Shown: piece after piece, positions 1 through 8,565 of the stretch
How the letters are laid out: every line of letters begins with the position of its first letter
Position numbering within the stretch: position 1 is the stretch's first letter
Source: Paracoccaceae bacterium
GTDB taxonomy: Bacteria > Pseudomonadota > Alphaproteobacteria > Rhodobacterales > Rhodobacteraceae
Length of the DNA: 64,000 nucleotides
Reading direction: 5' to 3'
Assembly: GCA_017854585.1 (NCBI GenBank)
Contig: JAFMHK010000015.1
Location: 1 to 64,000, forward strand
Made by a program: the position numbers and the translations under genes
The notes under the pieces: model-generated
Told to the model about the DNA's origin: nothing
The model's database searches: none
What the model saw: only the letters and a program-made list of their open reading frames with translations

Positions 1-581
1 GGGAAAGCCCGACCCTTGGCGCATGGGGCCTTGGTTGGGAGGTGTGGTGCGATGGCATGGAAGTCAGCCAGTTCACATATTTCCAGCAGGTCGGCGGACA
101 TGACTGTCACCCGGTCTCGGGCGAGCTGACCTATGGGTTGGAACGGCTGGCGATGTATGTGCTGGGCGTCGATCACGTGATGGACATGCCCTACAACGAT
201 CCGCAATCGCCCATCCCGCTGAGCTATGGCGATGTGTTCCGCCAGACCGAGCAGGAATATTCCCGCTGGAATTTCGACGTCGCCAATACCGAGGTATTGC
301 TGAGGCATTTCGAGGAGGCCGAGGCCGAATGCGAGGCCGCCCTTGCAGCCGAACACGTGGACCCCAAGACCGGCAAGCGCATCATCATGGCGCACCCCGC
401 CTATGACCAATGCATCAAGGCCAGCCACATCTTCAACCTGCTTGACGCGCGCGGCGTGATCAGCGTGACGGAACGGCAGGCGTATATCGGCCGTGTCCGT
501 GCCCTTGCCAAGCAATGTGCGGATGCTTTCGTGCAGACCGATGCAGGGGGCGGGGCCGTGGAAAAGGTGGGCGCGGCATGA
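1..581 (+). CDS. glyQ: Glycine--tRNA ligase alpha subunit, 5' end missing
   Basis: This is the catalytic alpha chain of the two-subunit bacterial glycyl-tRNA synthetase, which activates glycine and joins it to tRNA-Gly in the cytoplasm. The gene enters from before the window. The frame is open from base 3 and begins with the conserved segment [20 protein letters not shown], followed by [24 protein letters not shown] and [15 protein letters not shown], all hallmark GlyQ sequence. About 192 C-terminal residues are visible of a usual 300 or so. The stop overlaps the next start in an ATGA, and the beta subunit lies two genes downstream, so co-transcription is likely. Confidence 0.96.
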   Translation, partial: ESPTLGAWGLGWEVWCDGMEVSQFTYFQQVGGHDCHPVSGELTYGLERLAMYVLGVDHVMDMPYNDPQSPIPLSYGDVFRQTEQEYSRWNFDVANTEVLLRHFEEAEAECEAALAAEHVDPKTGKRIIMAHPAYDQCIKASHIFNLLDARGVISVTERQAYIGRVRALAKQCADAFVQTDAGGGAVEKVGAA

Positions 582-1042
582 ACAGCGGGCGCGTTGTTTC
601 CATTGCCATTATCGCGCTCACGGCGGCGTTCGGCGCGGCGCTGTGGTATTCGCAGACGCGCGCCTACTATGAGCGGATCGAGATGGCGGCCCTGCCGCTG
701 ACATTGGCCAGTGGTGAAGAGTTCAGCTTGGAGCCGGATATGTTCACCGGGATTGACGCCGATACCTCTCCGCTCAGGTTTCGCGGCTGTTTTTCCGTGG
801 CCCCTGATGTCGCGGCGCGCGTCATTGCCGATGGTGTCCCGGCCGTGGACCCCACCCCGCTGATCGCACCGGCCTGGTTCGACTGCTACGATGCCAACAT
901 CGTCGGTGCGGATCTTGAGGCAGGTCGGGCCATTGCGGTCTTGGCCACACCAGAGATCGCCCGCGGTGTCGATCGCATCATCGCGCTTTATCCCGATGGG
1001 CGCGGCTTTGCGTGGCACCAGTTGAACGGAAGCCTGGAGTGA
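578..1042 (+). CDS. Small membrane-anchored protein, DUF6446-like, between glyQ and glyS
   Basis: The product has 154 residues. An N-terminal hydrophobic segment (about residues 7-23, [19 protein letters not shown]) serves as an uncleaved anchor or signal, and the remainder is a small soluble domain, probably periplasmic, with two cysteines (RFRGCFSV and WFDCYDA). I believe this is the small rhodobacterial family listed as DUF6446, but that is from memory. No catalytic motif is visible. The start was chosen at the ATG that overlaps the glyQ stop (ATGA), which implies translational coupling. Its position in the glyQS operon is consistent with a housekeeping link but does not show one; function unknown. 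Confidence 0.8.
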   Translation: MNSGRVVSIAIIALTAAFGAALWYSQTRAYYERIEMAALPLTLASGEEFSLEPDMFTGIDADTSPLRFRGCFSVAPDVAARVIADGVPAVDPTPLIAPAWFDCYDANIVGADLEAGRAIAVLATPEIARGVDRIIALYPDGRGFAWHQLNGSLE

Positions 1043-1046
1043 GACG

Positions 1047-1730
1047 ATGGTCGAGGTAGACGCGCTGGTCGCCCTTCAGGCGCAATATGACAAGCTCAAG
1101 CGGCGACAGGCCCGCAATGAACGCGCCCATTTCGCGCGCGGTCTGATGCAAGGCATCATGTCGATGCTGAAGCCCGGCGACGTCGTGCTCGACTGCGGCG
1201 CCAACATCGGGGAGGTGACCGAACCGCTGGCGGCGACGGGGGCAACCGTTCACGCGTTCGAACCCGACCCCTATGCGTTCGAACAAATCTCGCGCCGGAT
1301 GCAGGGTGTCGAAAATGTCGTCCTGCACAACGCCGCCGTGGCGGTCGAGGCGGGAAAACTGCGCCTGATGCGGGCGGTAAATTTCGACGACAACCCCAAG
1401 GCGGGCTCGGTCAAGAGCACGTTGATCGCGGGCGCGCGCAACATCAACGAACAAGACGGGATTGAGGTCGACGTGATCGCCTTGCCCGATCTGATCCGGG
1501 ATGTCGCGGGCAAACACGGCGAAGTCGCGTTCCTGAAGATGGATATCGAAGGCGCGGAACTGGACTTGCTGGAACAGATGCACACGGATCGGCTTTTCGA
1601 TCTGGTGCGGCTGACCGTGGCCGAAACGCATGAAAACAAATTCGCCGACCTTCGCCCCCGTTTCGCCGATCTGCGCGCGGCGGTGGCCGAGGCCTACCCG
1701 ATCACTCACGTCAACCTCGACTGGATCTGA
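1047..1730 (+). CDS. FkbM-family SAM-dependent methyltransferase
   Basis: A 227-residue class I methyltransferase. The SAM-binding motif I is VVLDCGANIGEVTEPLA (about residues 48-64), followed by the acidic strand end AFEPDPYAFE and, further on, FLKMDIEGAELDLLEQM, which is the DIEGAE motif typical of the FkbM family. Such enzymes usually O-methylate sugars or other small acceptors; the substrate here cannot be read from the sequence. It starts 4 bases after the preceding stop with GGAG upstream, and ends 3 bases before glyS, so it is inside the glyQ-glyS transcription unit. No signal peptide or membrane segment is visible, so it should be cytoplasmic. Confidence 0.85.
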   Translation: MVEVDALVALQAQYDKLKRRQARNERAHFARGLMQGIMSMLKPGDVVLDCGANIGEVTEPLAATGATVHAFEPDPYAFEQISRRMQGVENVVLHNAAVAVEAGKLRLMRAVNFDDNPKAGSVKSTLIAGARNINEQDGIEVDVIALPDLIRDVAGKHGEVAFLKMDIEGAELDLLEQMHTDRLFDLVRLTVAETHENKFADLRPRFADLRAAVAEAYPITHVNLDWI

Positions 1731-1733
1731 GCC

Positions 1734-3956
1734 ATGCCCGATCTCCTGCTGGAGCTGTTTTCCGAGGAAATTCCTGCGCGTATGCAGGGCAAGGCCGCGG
1801 CTGATCTGAAGAAGCTTGTGACCGAGGGATTGGTCGAAGCCGGGTTGACCTATGCCAGCGCGGGCGCGTTTTCGACGCCCCGCCGCCTGACCCTGACGAT
1901 CGAGGGCCTGACGGGCGCATCGCCGACCCTGCACGAAGAACGCAAGGGGCCGCGGACCGATGCCCCGGAGAAGGCGCTGGAGGGCTTCTTGCGCGCCACC
2001 GGGCTGACGCGCGACCAACTGGAAGCGCGCGATGACAAGAAAGGGCAAGTCTGGTTCGCGACCGTTACCAGACCGGGCCGCCCCGCCGCCGATATCATCG
2101 CCGAACTGATCCCCCAGATCATCCGGACGTTCCCTTGGCCCAAATCCATGCGCTGGGGGGCGGGCAGCCTGCGCTGGGTGCGCCCCCTGCATTCGATCTT
2201 GTGCCTGCTTGGGGATGAGGCGGGGACCGATGTGGTTCCCTTCGATGTCGATGGCATCGTCAGCGGCGCCACGACCGAAGGCCACCGGTTTCTGGCCCCG
2301 GGTCGTTTCGCGGTCTCCTCGTTTGCCGATTACGAGGCGAAATTGGCACGCGCCAAGGTCGTTCTGGCCGCCGAGGCGCGGGCCGAAACCATCTGGCATG
2401 ACGCCACGAACATGGCGTTCGCGGCAGGGTTGGAAGTTGTCGCCGACCCCGGTTTGCTGGGCGAAGTTGCGGGGCTGGTCGAATGGCCCGTCGTGCTGAT
2501 GGGCGAGATCGGGACCGATTTCCTTGGCTTGCCGCCAGAGGTGCTGCAAACGTCGATGCGGGAGCATCAGAAATTCTTCTCGGTGCGCGACACCGCGACC
2601 GGGCAGATCGCGCGGTTCGTGACAGTGGCCAACCGCGATACCGCAGATCACGGCGCGACCATTCTGGCGGGGAACCAAAAGGTGCTTGCCGCGCGTTTGT
2701 CGGACGCGAAATTCTTTTGGGAAAACGACCTGCGGATTGCGCGTTCCGATCTGAGTGTCTGGACGCAAGCGCTTGAAAACGTGACGTTTCATAACAAGTT
2801 GGGCACTCAGTCCGCCCGGATCGGCCGCATTGCCGCTTTGGCGCGTGAGATTGCCCCGATGGTCGGAGCCGACCCCGTGCAGGCCGAGGTCGCCGCGCGC
2901 ATCGCCAAGGCCGATCTGTCGTCTGAAATGGTCTTCGAATTTCCCGAGTTGCAGGGCGTCATGGGCCGGTATTATGCCGCCGCCGCGGGCCACCCGGCGG
3001 ATGTGGCCGCCGTGGCCGCCGAACATTATTCCCCGCTTGGGCCAGGGGATGCGGTGCCGACTGCGCCCTTGTCGGTCGCGGTAGCACTGGCGGACAAGAT
3101 CGATACCCTGACGGGGTTCTGGGCGATTGACGAAAAACCCACCGGATCGAAAGATCCGTTCGCGCTGCGGCGCGCGGCCTTGGGGGTGATCCGCATCATT
3201 CTGAATGGTAACCACCGCTTGCAGTTGGACAGGCTGTTTGATGCCCAAATTCTGCGCCACAAGATCACCCCGGCGGACGGCCCTCACGAGAAGGCGCTTT
3301 TGCGCGCGATCTTGGGCGAGATCGCCCGGCACGGCGTGTTCAGCGCCGCAGTTCGCGCCATCGTCGACAAGATCGAAGGCGACGCGCCGGATTGGGTCGA
3401 AGACGTGATTGCGCATGCCCCCGACACCAGCGACGATTTGCTTGCGTTCTTCCACGACCGCCTGAAGGTCTTTCTGCGTGACGAAGGGATACGGCATGAC
3501 GTCATCGATGCCTGCCTTGCGATGCCCGGCAACGATGATCTGAGCCTGCTTGTCAAACGCGCGCGTGCGCTGCAGGCCACGCTGCAAACCCCGGATGGCG
3601 AAAACCTGATCCAAGGGTTCAAGCGCGCCGCCAACATTCTGGCGCAGGCCGAAGAGGCGGATGGTGTCGAATACCGATATGGCGCAAACCCGAAGTTTGC
3701 CGAAACAGATGCGGAGCGCGCGTTGTTCTCCGCCCTGAAAACGGCCACCTCGGCGATTGCCCCGGCACTGGCGACCGAAGATTTTGCCGCTGCGATGCGC
3801 CATATGGCGAACTTGCGCGCGCCCATCGACGCGTTCTTCACGGCGGCGCAGGTCAATGCGGAGAATCAGGTTGTGCGGCGAAACCGGCTCAACCTGTTGC
3901 ATGAGATCGTGCAAACCTGCTCTGCGGTGGCCGATCTGACGCGGCTGGATGGGTGA
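1734..3956 (+). CDS. glyS: Glycine--tRNA ligase beta subunit
   Basis: The 740-residue beta chain of glycyl-tRNA synthetase, which binds tRNA-Gly and contributes editing/HD-type and anticodon-binding regions. It begins MPDLLLELFSEEIPARMQ, the standard GlyS N terminus, and contains FSTPRRLT, the PKSMRWG segment, LQTSMREHQKFF and the C-terminal anticodon-binding DALR-like region (NRLNLLHEIV). Its length is slightly above the usual 690 or so. The ATG lies 3 bases after the FkbM gene with only a weak ribosome site, implying coupling. A short hairpin (TGCCGCA/TGCGGCA) follows the stop at about 3959-3973. Confidence 0.97.
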   Translation: MPDLLLELFSEEIPARMQGKAAADLKKLVTEGLVEAGLTYASAGAFSTPRRLTLTIEGLTGASPTLHEERKGPRTDAPEKALEGFLRATGLTRDQLEARDDKKGQVWFATVTRPGRPAADIIAELIPQIIRTFPWPKSMRWGAGSLRWVRPLHSILCLLGDEAGTDVVPFDVDGIVSGATTEGHRFLAPGRFAVSSFADYEAKLARAKVVLAAEARAETIWHDATNMAFAAGLEVVADPGLLGEVAGLVEWPVVLMGEIGTDFLGLPPEVLQTSMREHQKFFSVRDTATGQIARFVTVANRDTADHGATILAGNQKVLAARLSDAKFFWENDLRIARSDLSVWTQALENVTFHNKLGTQSARIGRIAALAREIAPMVGADPVQAEVAARIAKADLSSEMVFEFPELQGVMGRYYAAAAGHPADVAAVAAEHYSPLGPGDAVPTAPLSVAVALADKIDTLTGFWAIDEKPTGSKDPFALRRAALGVIRIILNGNHRLQLDRLFDAQILRHKITPADGPHEKALLRAILGEIARHGVFSAAVRAIVDKIEGDAPDWVEDVIAHAPDTSDDLLAFFHDRLKVFLRDEGIRHDVIDACLAMPGNDDLSLLVKRARALQATLQTPDGENLIQGFKRAANILAQAEEADGVEYRYGANPKFAETDAERALFSALKTATSAIAPALATEDFAAAMRHMANLRAPIDAFFTAAQVNAENQVVRRNRLNLLHEIVQTCSAVADLTRLDG

Positions 3957-4024
3957 ATTGCCGCAGTGCGGCATGGATTTCCCGCAACAGCGACGAACTG
4001 TCTTCCCAAGTTGACAGGTGGTCA

Positions 4025-4053
4025 CTGGACAGGTCGCGCTTGGGTTGTATCAT
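4025..4053 (+). promoter_or_regulatory. Possible sigma70-like promoter for the PPDK-like gene
   Basis: A CTGGAC (4025-4030) is separated by 17 bases from TATCAT (4048-4053), 30 bases before the preferred ATG at 4084. The -35 match is poor, so this is only a suggestion. If used, it excludes the upstream GTG at 4018 as the start of the next gene. Confidence 0.25.
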
Positions 4054-4083
4054 TTGCCGCAGATGCACAATGAGGCAGCGACG

Positions 4084-6597
4084 ATGCTGACCACGCCTGA
4101 TTTCACCGAGTTGACCGCCACGGCCGAGGTGCGCACTTCGACCCATGGCAACCGTGCGAAGTGTCTGCAGCGTCTGTTGCGACTGAACCTGCCGGTGCCG
4201 TTGACCGTGGCGCTGCCGTTCAAGACCGTGCGTGCGATCGCGGAGGGCAAGATGCCCAACATGGCCGCGCTGGTGGGGATATTCGGTCCAGATCAACTGC
4301 TGTCGGTGCGGTCCTCCAGTCAGGCGTCGGATTGGGGTGGTCCGGGCACGATCCTGAATATCGGCATGAACGATGCGGTCGCGGCGCGGTTGGCGGCAAT
4401 CCATGGGCAATCTGCCGCCGACGCGCTCTATCTTTCGTTCATCCGGTCCTATGCGGTTGATGTCTTGCGACTGGATGAAGACGCATTCGATGGTCCGATC
4501 ACGCCGCGCATCGCCAAATCGCATTTCGAAGACGAGATGGAAGAGCCGTTCCCGCAAGACGCCGCGGTGCAGCTTTCCGAAGTGCTGCGGTCCATGGCGC
4601 GTGCGTGGGAAGGCACCACCGCGCGGTTGCTGCGCACCGCGCAGGGCGCGCCGCTTGATGCCGGGCTTGGGCTTGTGGTGCAGGCAATGGCACTGGGTAT
4701 CGGGCAGGGTGTCAGCGGGTCGGGTGTGGTGCAATTCGTGGCGCCAGATACCGGTGCGGCGCAAATGACGGGCCGCTATCTGCCGCAAGGGCAGGGCCGC
4801 GCCGCCCTGTCGGAAGGTGACGCGCAGTTCATCAACAGCGATCCGCGCGGCCCCGCGTTGGAAGATACTGCGCCCGAACAGGTCGAGGCGCTGCGTGATG
4901 CCGGCGCGATGATGCGCGAACGTCTGCGAGAGGAAATGCAGATCGAATTCACGCTGATGAATGGCGCGCTTTCGATACTGGATGCCGTCCGCGCGCCACG
5001 CATCGCGCGCGCCGATGTCGCCATTGCGGTGGCCTTGGCCAATGATAGCGTGATTTCGCGGGACGAGGCGTTGCTGCGAATTCCGCCGTTCTCGTTGAAC
5101 CAGATGTTGCACCGGCAGGTGAACCCGTTGGCCAAGCGCGACGTGCTGACCAAGGGTATTGCTGCGGCGCCGGGCGCGGCGACAGGTAAGATCGTATTTT
5201 CCGCGACCGCCGCCCAAGCCGCCGCCGCACAGGGCGAGGCGTGCATTCTGGTGCGCCGCGAAACCAGCCCCGAGGATATTCGCGGCATGCATGCCGCACA
5301 GGCCGTGTTGACGGAGCGGGGCGGCATGACCAGCCATGCGGCTGTGATCGCGCGCGGGATCGGCTTGCCGTGTGTGTCGGGCGCGACCCGTTTGCAGATG
5401 GATGCGCGCAAGAAGACCCTGACCGTGCCGGGCCGCAAGGTGTTCCACGAAGGCGATGTCATCACCGTCGACGGATCTTCGGGCGAGGTTCTTGTCGGGG
5501 CCGCTGAAATGATTGAACCGGCCCTTGGCGGGGCGTTTGCAACGCTGATGGATTGGGCGGACGATGCGCGCGACATCGGCATTCGCGCGAATGCCGACAC
5601 CCCCGAGGACGCCGCGATGGCGCAGCGGTTCGGGGTTGACGGCATCGGACTGTGCCGGACCGAGCATATGTTCTTTGACGCCAACCGCCTGACCGTGATG
5701 CGCGAGATGATCTTTGCCGAAACATCAAGTGATCGGGCGGCGGTTCTGGACCGGCTACTGCCGATGCAGCGGGCCGATTTTCTGGAATTATTCAAATTGA
5801 TGCGGGGGCAGCCGGTTTGCATTCGCTTGTTCGACCCGCCGCTGCATGAATTTCTGCCTGCAGATCGCGAAGGCATCCGGGCCATGGCCGAGGCGCTGGA
5901 CCTGCCAGTGTCCCGCGTGGCCGCGCGGATCGAAAGCCTGCAGGAATTCAACCCGATGCTGGGGATGCGGGGCGTGCGCCTTGGCGTGACCCTTCCCGAA
6001 ATCTACGACATGCAGTTCCGCGCCATTTTCGAGGCGACGTTACAGGCCAGCGAGGGCGGAGAGCCCGTGGTTCCTGAAATCATGATCCCGCTGGTGGTGG
6101 CCGCGCGCGAAGTCGAGTTGGTGAAAGCGCGTGTCGATGCCGTTGCCGCCGCGGTGCGGTCTGAAACCGGCCTTGCCTTCACGTTCCGGCTGGGTGTGAT
6201 GGTGGAAACGCCAAGGGCCGCGCTGCGTGCCGGTGAAATCGCCGATATTGCAGCCTTTTTGTCGTTCGGCACCAACGACTTGACCCAGATGACCTATGGT
6301 CTCAGCCGCGACGACGCGGGCCGTTTCATGTCGGAATATGTCCAGCAGGGCGTGTTCCCCGAGGATCCGTTCCAGCAATTGGATACCGAGGGCGTGGGTG
6401 AGTTGTTGTTGATTGGGGCCGCGCGTGGCCGGGCCGCCAAGCCCAATGTCGTTCTGTCGATCTGCGGCGAGCATGGTGGACACCCGCAATCCATCGCGTT
6501 TTCGCGTCAGGCGGGGTTCGATTACGTGTCGTGTTCGCCGTTCCGGGTCCCGGTAGCCAAATTGGCGGCTGCGCAATTTGCCATTCAAGACAAATAG
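4084..6597 (+). CDS. PEP-utilizing protein related to pyruvate phosphate dikinase, ATP site degenerate
   Basis: An 837-residue relative of pyruvate, phosphate dikinase (PPDK), which interconverts pyruvate and phosphoenolpyruvate. The swivelling phosphohistidine domain is intact (TERGGMTSHAAVIARG, His about 418). The PEP/pyruvate barrel also looks intact: GIGLCRTEH, IRLFDPPLHEFLP, GVMVETPRAAL, SFGTNDLTQM and ICGEHGGHP with Cys about 794. The N-terminal nucleotide-binding domain differs: the usual GGKGAN loop reads THGNRAK, and the usual LQTRNGKR end reads LDAVRAPR, so by-eye alignment loses the ATP-site Lys and Gln. True PPDK is about 880 residues. The start at 4084 has GAGG 8 bases upstream; in-frame ATG 4063 and GTG 4018 are alternatives. 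It may need a partner kinase or have another role. Confidence 0.85.
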   Translation: MLTTPDFTELTATAEVRTSTHGNRAKCLQRLLRLNLPVPLTVALPFKTVRAIAEGKMPNMAALVGIFGPDQLLSVRSSSQASDWGGPGTILNIGMNDAVAARLAAIHGQSAADALYLSFIRSYAVDVLRLDEDAFDGPITPRIAKSHFEDEMEEPFPQDAAVQLSEVLRSMARAWEGTTARLLRTAQGAPLDAGLGLVVQAMALGIGQGVSGSGVVQFVAPDTGAAQMTGRYLPQGQGRAALSEGDAQFINSDPRGPALEDTAPEQVEALRDAGAMMRERLREEMQIEFTLMNGALSILDAVRAPRIARADVAIAVALANDSVISRDEALLRIPPFSLNQMLHRQVNPLAKRDVLTKGIAAAPGAATGKIVFSATAAQAAAAQGEACILVRRETSPEDIRGMHAAQAVLTERGGMTSHAAVIARGIGLPCVSGATRLQMDARKKTLTVPGRKVFHEGDVITVDGSSGEVLVGAAEMIEPALGGAFATLMDWADDARDIGIRANADTPEDAAMAQRFGVDGIGLCRTEHMFFDANRLTVMREMIFAETSSDRAAVLDRLLPMQRADFLELFKLMRGQPVCIRLFDPPLHEFLPADREGIRAMAEALDLPVSRVAARIESLQEFNPMLGMRGVRLGVTLPEIYDMQFRAIFEATLQASEGGEPVVPEIMIPLVVAAREVELVKARVDAVAAAVRSETGLAFTFRLGVMVETPRAALRAGEIADIAAFLSFGTNDLTQMTYGLSRDDAGRFMSEYVQQGVFPEDPFQQLDTEGVGELLLIGAARGRAAKPNVVLSICGEHGGHPQSIAFSRQAGFDYVSCSPFRVPVAKLAAAQFAIQDK

Positions 6598-6778
6598 TTG
6601 CATTGCGTTGTTGATGTGGGCTTGGTGCATTTGCATCGCAACAGGTAGCGGGCCTTCGGCCACTTATCCACAACACTGAGGGCCGATTTTGCATGGCTGG
6701 CCCGACAAGCTATTAACCTTACCAAGCGATTCGCATCAGACAGTCGCAACTGGGGCGCAGGCCTCCGGAAAGGTGAAC

Positions 6779-7456
6779 ATGTGCAAACGTCTTCTTTGGG
6801 TCGCCGTCACGGCTGGCCTTTTGAGCCTTTCGGGTGTTGCCTCGGCGCAGGTCACTGTCAGCACGTCAACCGACCCGACCGATGCCATCACCTTGCGCCT
6901 GAGCAGCCTGATGGGCGAAGATCACGCCGCGTTGTCGGCGCTGCGGCCTGACCGCTTGCGCTATATCGGTTCCCCGTTCGTCGGCCGCGACCGCGGTCGC
7001 CGTGGATCGGACGACCGCGTCTGGACAGCCTCCGAACTGGATCAGATGCGCCGCCCCCGGCGTGGCCGGGAATGGGAATGCCTGACCGAGGCGCTGTATT
7101 TCGAGGCCCGTGGTGAAAGCATCGAAGGCCAATATGCCGTGTCCGAGGTTATCTTGAACCGGGTTGATTCCGACAACTACCCGAACTCCATCTGCGGGGT
7201 GGTCAATCAGGGAACGGGCAGGCGGAATGCGTGTCAGTTCAGCTATACATGCGACGGCATTCCCGAACGGGTCACCGATGATAGGACGTGGGACCGGTTG
7301 GGCCAGATCGCCCGCATCATGATGAACGGCGCGCCGCGCGACATCACCGGTGATGCCACCCATTATCACACCACCGCCGTCAACCCGCACTGGGCGCGGG
7401 TTTACCCGCAGACGGCGCAGGTGGGCGTGCATCTTTTCTATCGGCAACAATACTGA
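6779..7456 (+). CDS. Exported cell wall hydrolase, SleB type
   Basis: A 225-residue exported protein. Residues 1-24 form a clear signal peptide (MCKRLLWVAVTAGLL... ending SGVASAQ). The C-terminal half is a Hydrolase_2/SleB domain: LTEALYFEARGES, followed by YAVSEVILNRV, NACQFSYTCDG and THYHTTAVNPHWA. Family members act on peptidoglycan (germination-type lytic transglycosylase or amidase), with the Glu in YFEARGE as likely catalytic residue. The ATG at 6779 was chosen because it begins the signal peptide and has GGAAAGG upstream; a longer frame to 6689 would add 30 residues before it. It is preceded by 180 bases of non-coding sequence, so it is probably transcribed alone. Confidence 0.88.
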   Translation: MCKRLLWVAVTAGLLSLSGVASAQVTVSTSTDPTDAITLRLSSLMGEDHAALSALRPDRLRYIGSPFVGRDRGRRGSDDRVWTASELDQMRRPRRGREWECLTEALYFEARGESIEGQYAVSEVILNRVDSDNYPNSICGVVNQGTGRRNACQFSYTCDGIPERVTDDRTWDRLGQIARIMMNGAPRDITGDATHYHTTAVNPHWARVYPQTAQVGVHLFYRQQY

Positions 7457-7557
7457 GGTCGCATTGACGCGCCCGCACGCCGTGTTTTGGGCGGGCAGGT
7501 GGGGCGTGTCGCTGTTAGACAGGGCGCGACCATGCGCCTGACCGGACCGATAGCCCC

Positions 7558-8484
7558 ATGACCGATGAGACCAGCCTTGCCTTCCAACACCCCGCGGCCC
7601 GCGCGCAGGCGACGGGCGGACCTGATCCGTTGGACCGGATTTCGATGTCCGACCACGAGCGGGAGGTGGAAATAGGCGCGTTTCAGGCCGAACGCGGCAC
7701 CACGCAACGGGTGCGCTTCAATGTCGTGGTCGAGGTCCGGTCCGCTGCCGAAAGTGCCGCCGACGATGTGGATCGCATCTTGTCATACGACACCATCGTG
7801 GAGGCGATCGACCACGCCCTTGCCGCAGAACGGGTCAACCTGCTGGAAACTCTGGCGGCGCGGATCGCCGAACAGATCCTTGCGCACCCGCTGGCGGCGC
7901 GATGTTTCGTGCGGATCGAAAAGCTGGATCGCGGCCCCTTTGTTCTGGGTGTGGAGATCGTGCGGCAGGCCCCGGAGCGCGCGCCGTTGCGCCCCGCGCC
8001 ACAGGGATCGCCACATCCGGTCGTCGTGTTCTTGTCCAACGCGGCCATTCACCGCCCCGATCTGGCCACCTTGCTGAACCGACTGGCGATGGGCCGCGCC
8101 CCCCTGATCTTGTGCGTCGGGCCATCTGACTTGCCTGTGCCCCGCGCCGCCCACGCCATGCCTCAACGCCGGATTGATCTTCTGGCCATGGAGCAGAACG
8201 CCTGGGTTCTGGCCGCGCTGGATGCGCGATGCGTGGTGGTCTCCAGCCGCACCGAACTGGATTGGGCGATGAAACACGGGCAGATTTCAGTTTGGGCCCC
8301 GTCCAAGTTGGTGCTTGATGCGGTCGCGGGGCCGGCGGCCACGGTCACCGATCCACTGGCGCTGACAGGTTGGTTCGCGGCCCAATTCGGGGCGGAACAT
8401 CTGTTGGTGTTCGGGCACGACGCGCCCGATGCGGGCACCATCCCGGCATTGTGCATTCCCGCCGACGGGTTTCCGCCGTCCTGA
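7558..8484 (+). CDS. folB: Dihydroneopterin aldolase fused to a kinase-like C-terminal domain
   Basis: A 308-residue protein, more than twice the length of ordinary FolB (about 120). Residues 25-140 are a dihydroneopterin aldolase that makes 6-hydroxymethyl-dihydropterin in folate synthesis: IGAFQAERGTTQRV carries the catalytic Glu, LSYDTIVEAI and LLETLAARIA follow, and RIEKLD has the catalytic Lys. Residues 155-308 read like an amino-acid-kinase fold: VVVFLSNAAI, AHAMPQRRIDLLAMEQNAWVL, ISVWAPSKLVLD and TVTDPLALTGWFAAQFGAE match the pattern of MfnE-like AAK proteins. The glycine-rich nucleotide loops are absent, so it is probably not an active kinase. It is followed closely by folP, in keeping with pterin synthesis. 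Confidence 0.85.
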   Translation: MTDETSLAFQHPAARAQATGGPDPLDRISMSDHEREVEIGAFQAERGTTQRVRFNVVVEVRSAAESAADDVDRILSYDTIVEAIDHALAAERVNLLETLAARIAEQILAHPLAARCFVRIEKLDRGPFVLGVEIVRQAPERAPLRPAPQGSPHPVVVFLSNAAIHRPDLATLLNRLAMGRAPLILCVGPSDLPVPRAAHAMPQRRIDLLAMEQNAWVLAALDARCVVVSSRTELDWAMKHGQISVWAPSKLVLDAVAGPAATVTDPLALTGWFAAQFGAEHLLVFGHDAPDAGTIPALCIPADGFPPS

Positions 8485-8565
8485 GGGGGGCGAAGGTGTG
8501 GGCGGGCCATGGCCCACCGCAACGTCCCACTTGTGGGGCAGCAGTGCTTTGGCTAGGTCAGCGCG

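Noticed and set aside
978-4025. A 1015-residue open frame on the minus strand opposite glyS
   Set aside because: It lies across four clear plus-strand genes and has basic, Gln/His-rich composition typical of an antisense shadow in GC-rich DNA.
3889-5667. A 592-residue minus-strand frame opposite the PPDK-like gene
   Set aside because: Composition and lack of any domain mark it as an antisense shadow; the plus strand codes for a recognised protein.
6664-6672. TTATCCACA, a perfect DnaA-box sequence, before the SleB gene
   Set aside because: Only one copy is present, with no cluster, AT-rich unwinding region or dnaA/parA nearby, so it is not evidence of an origin.
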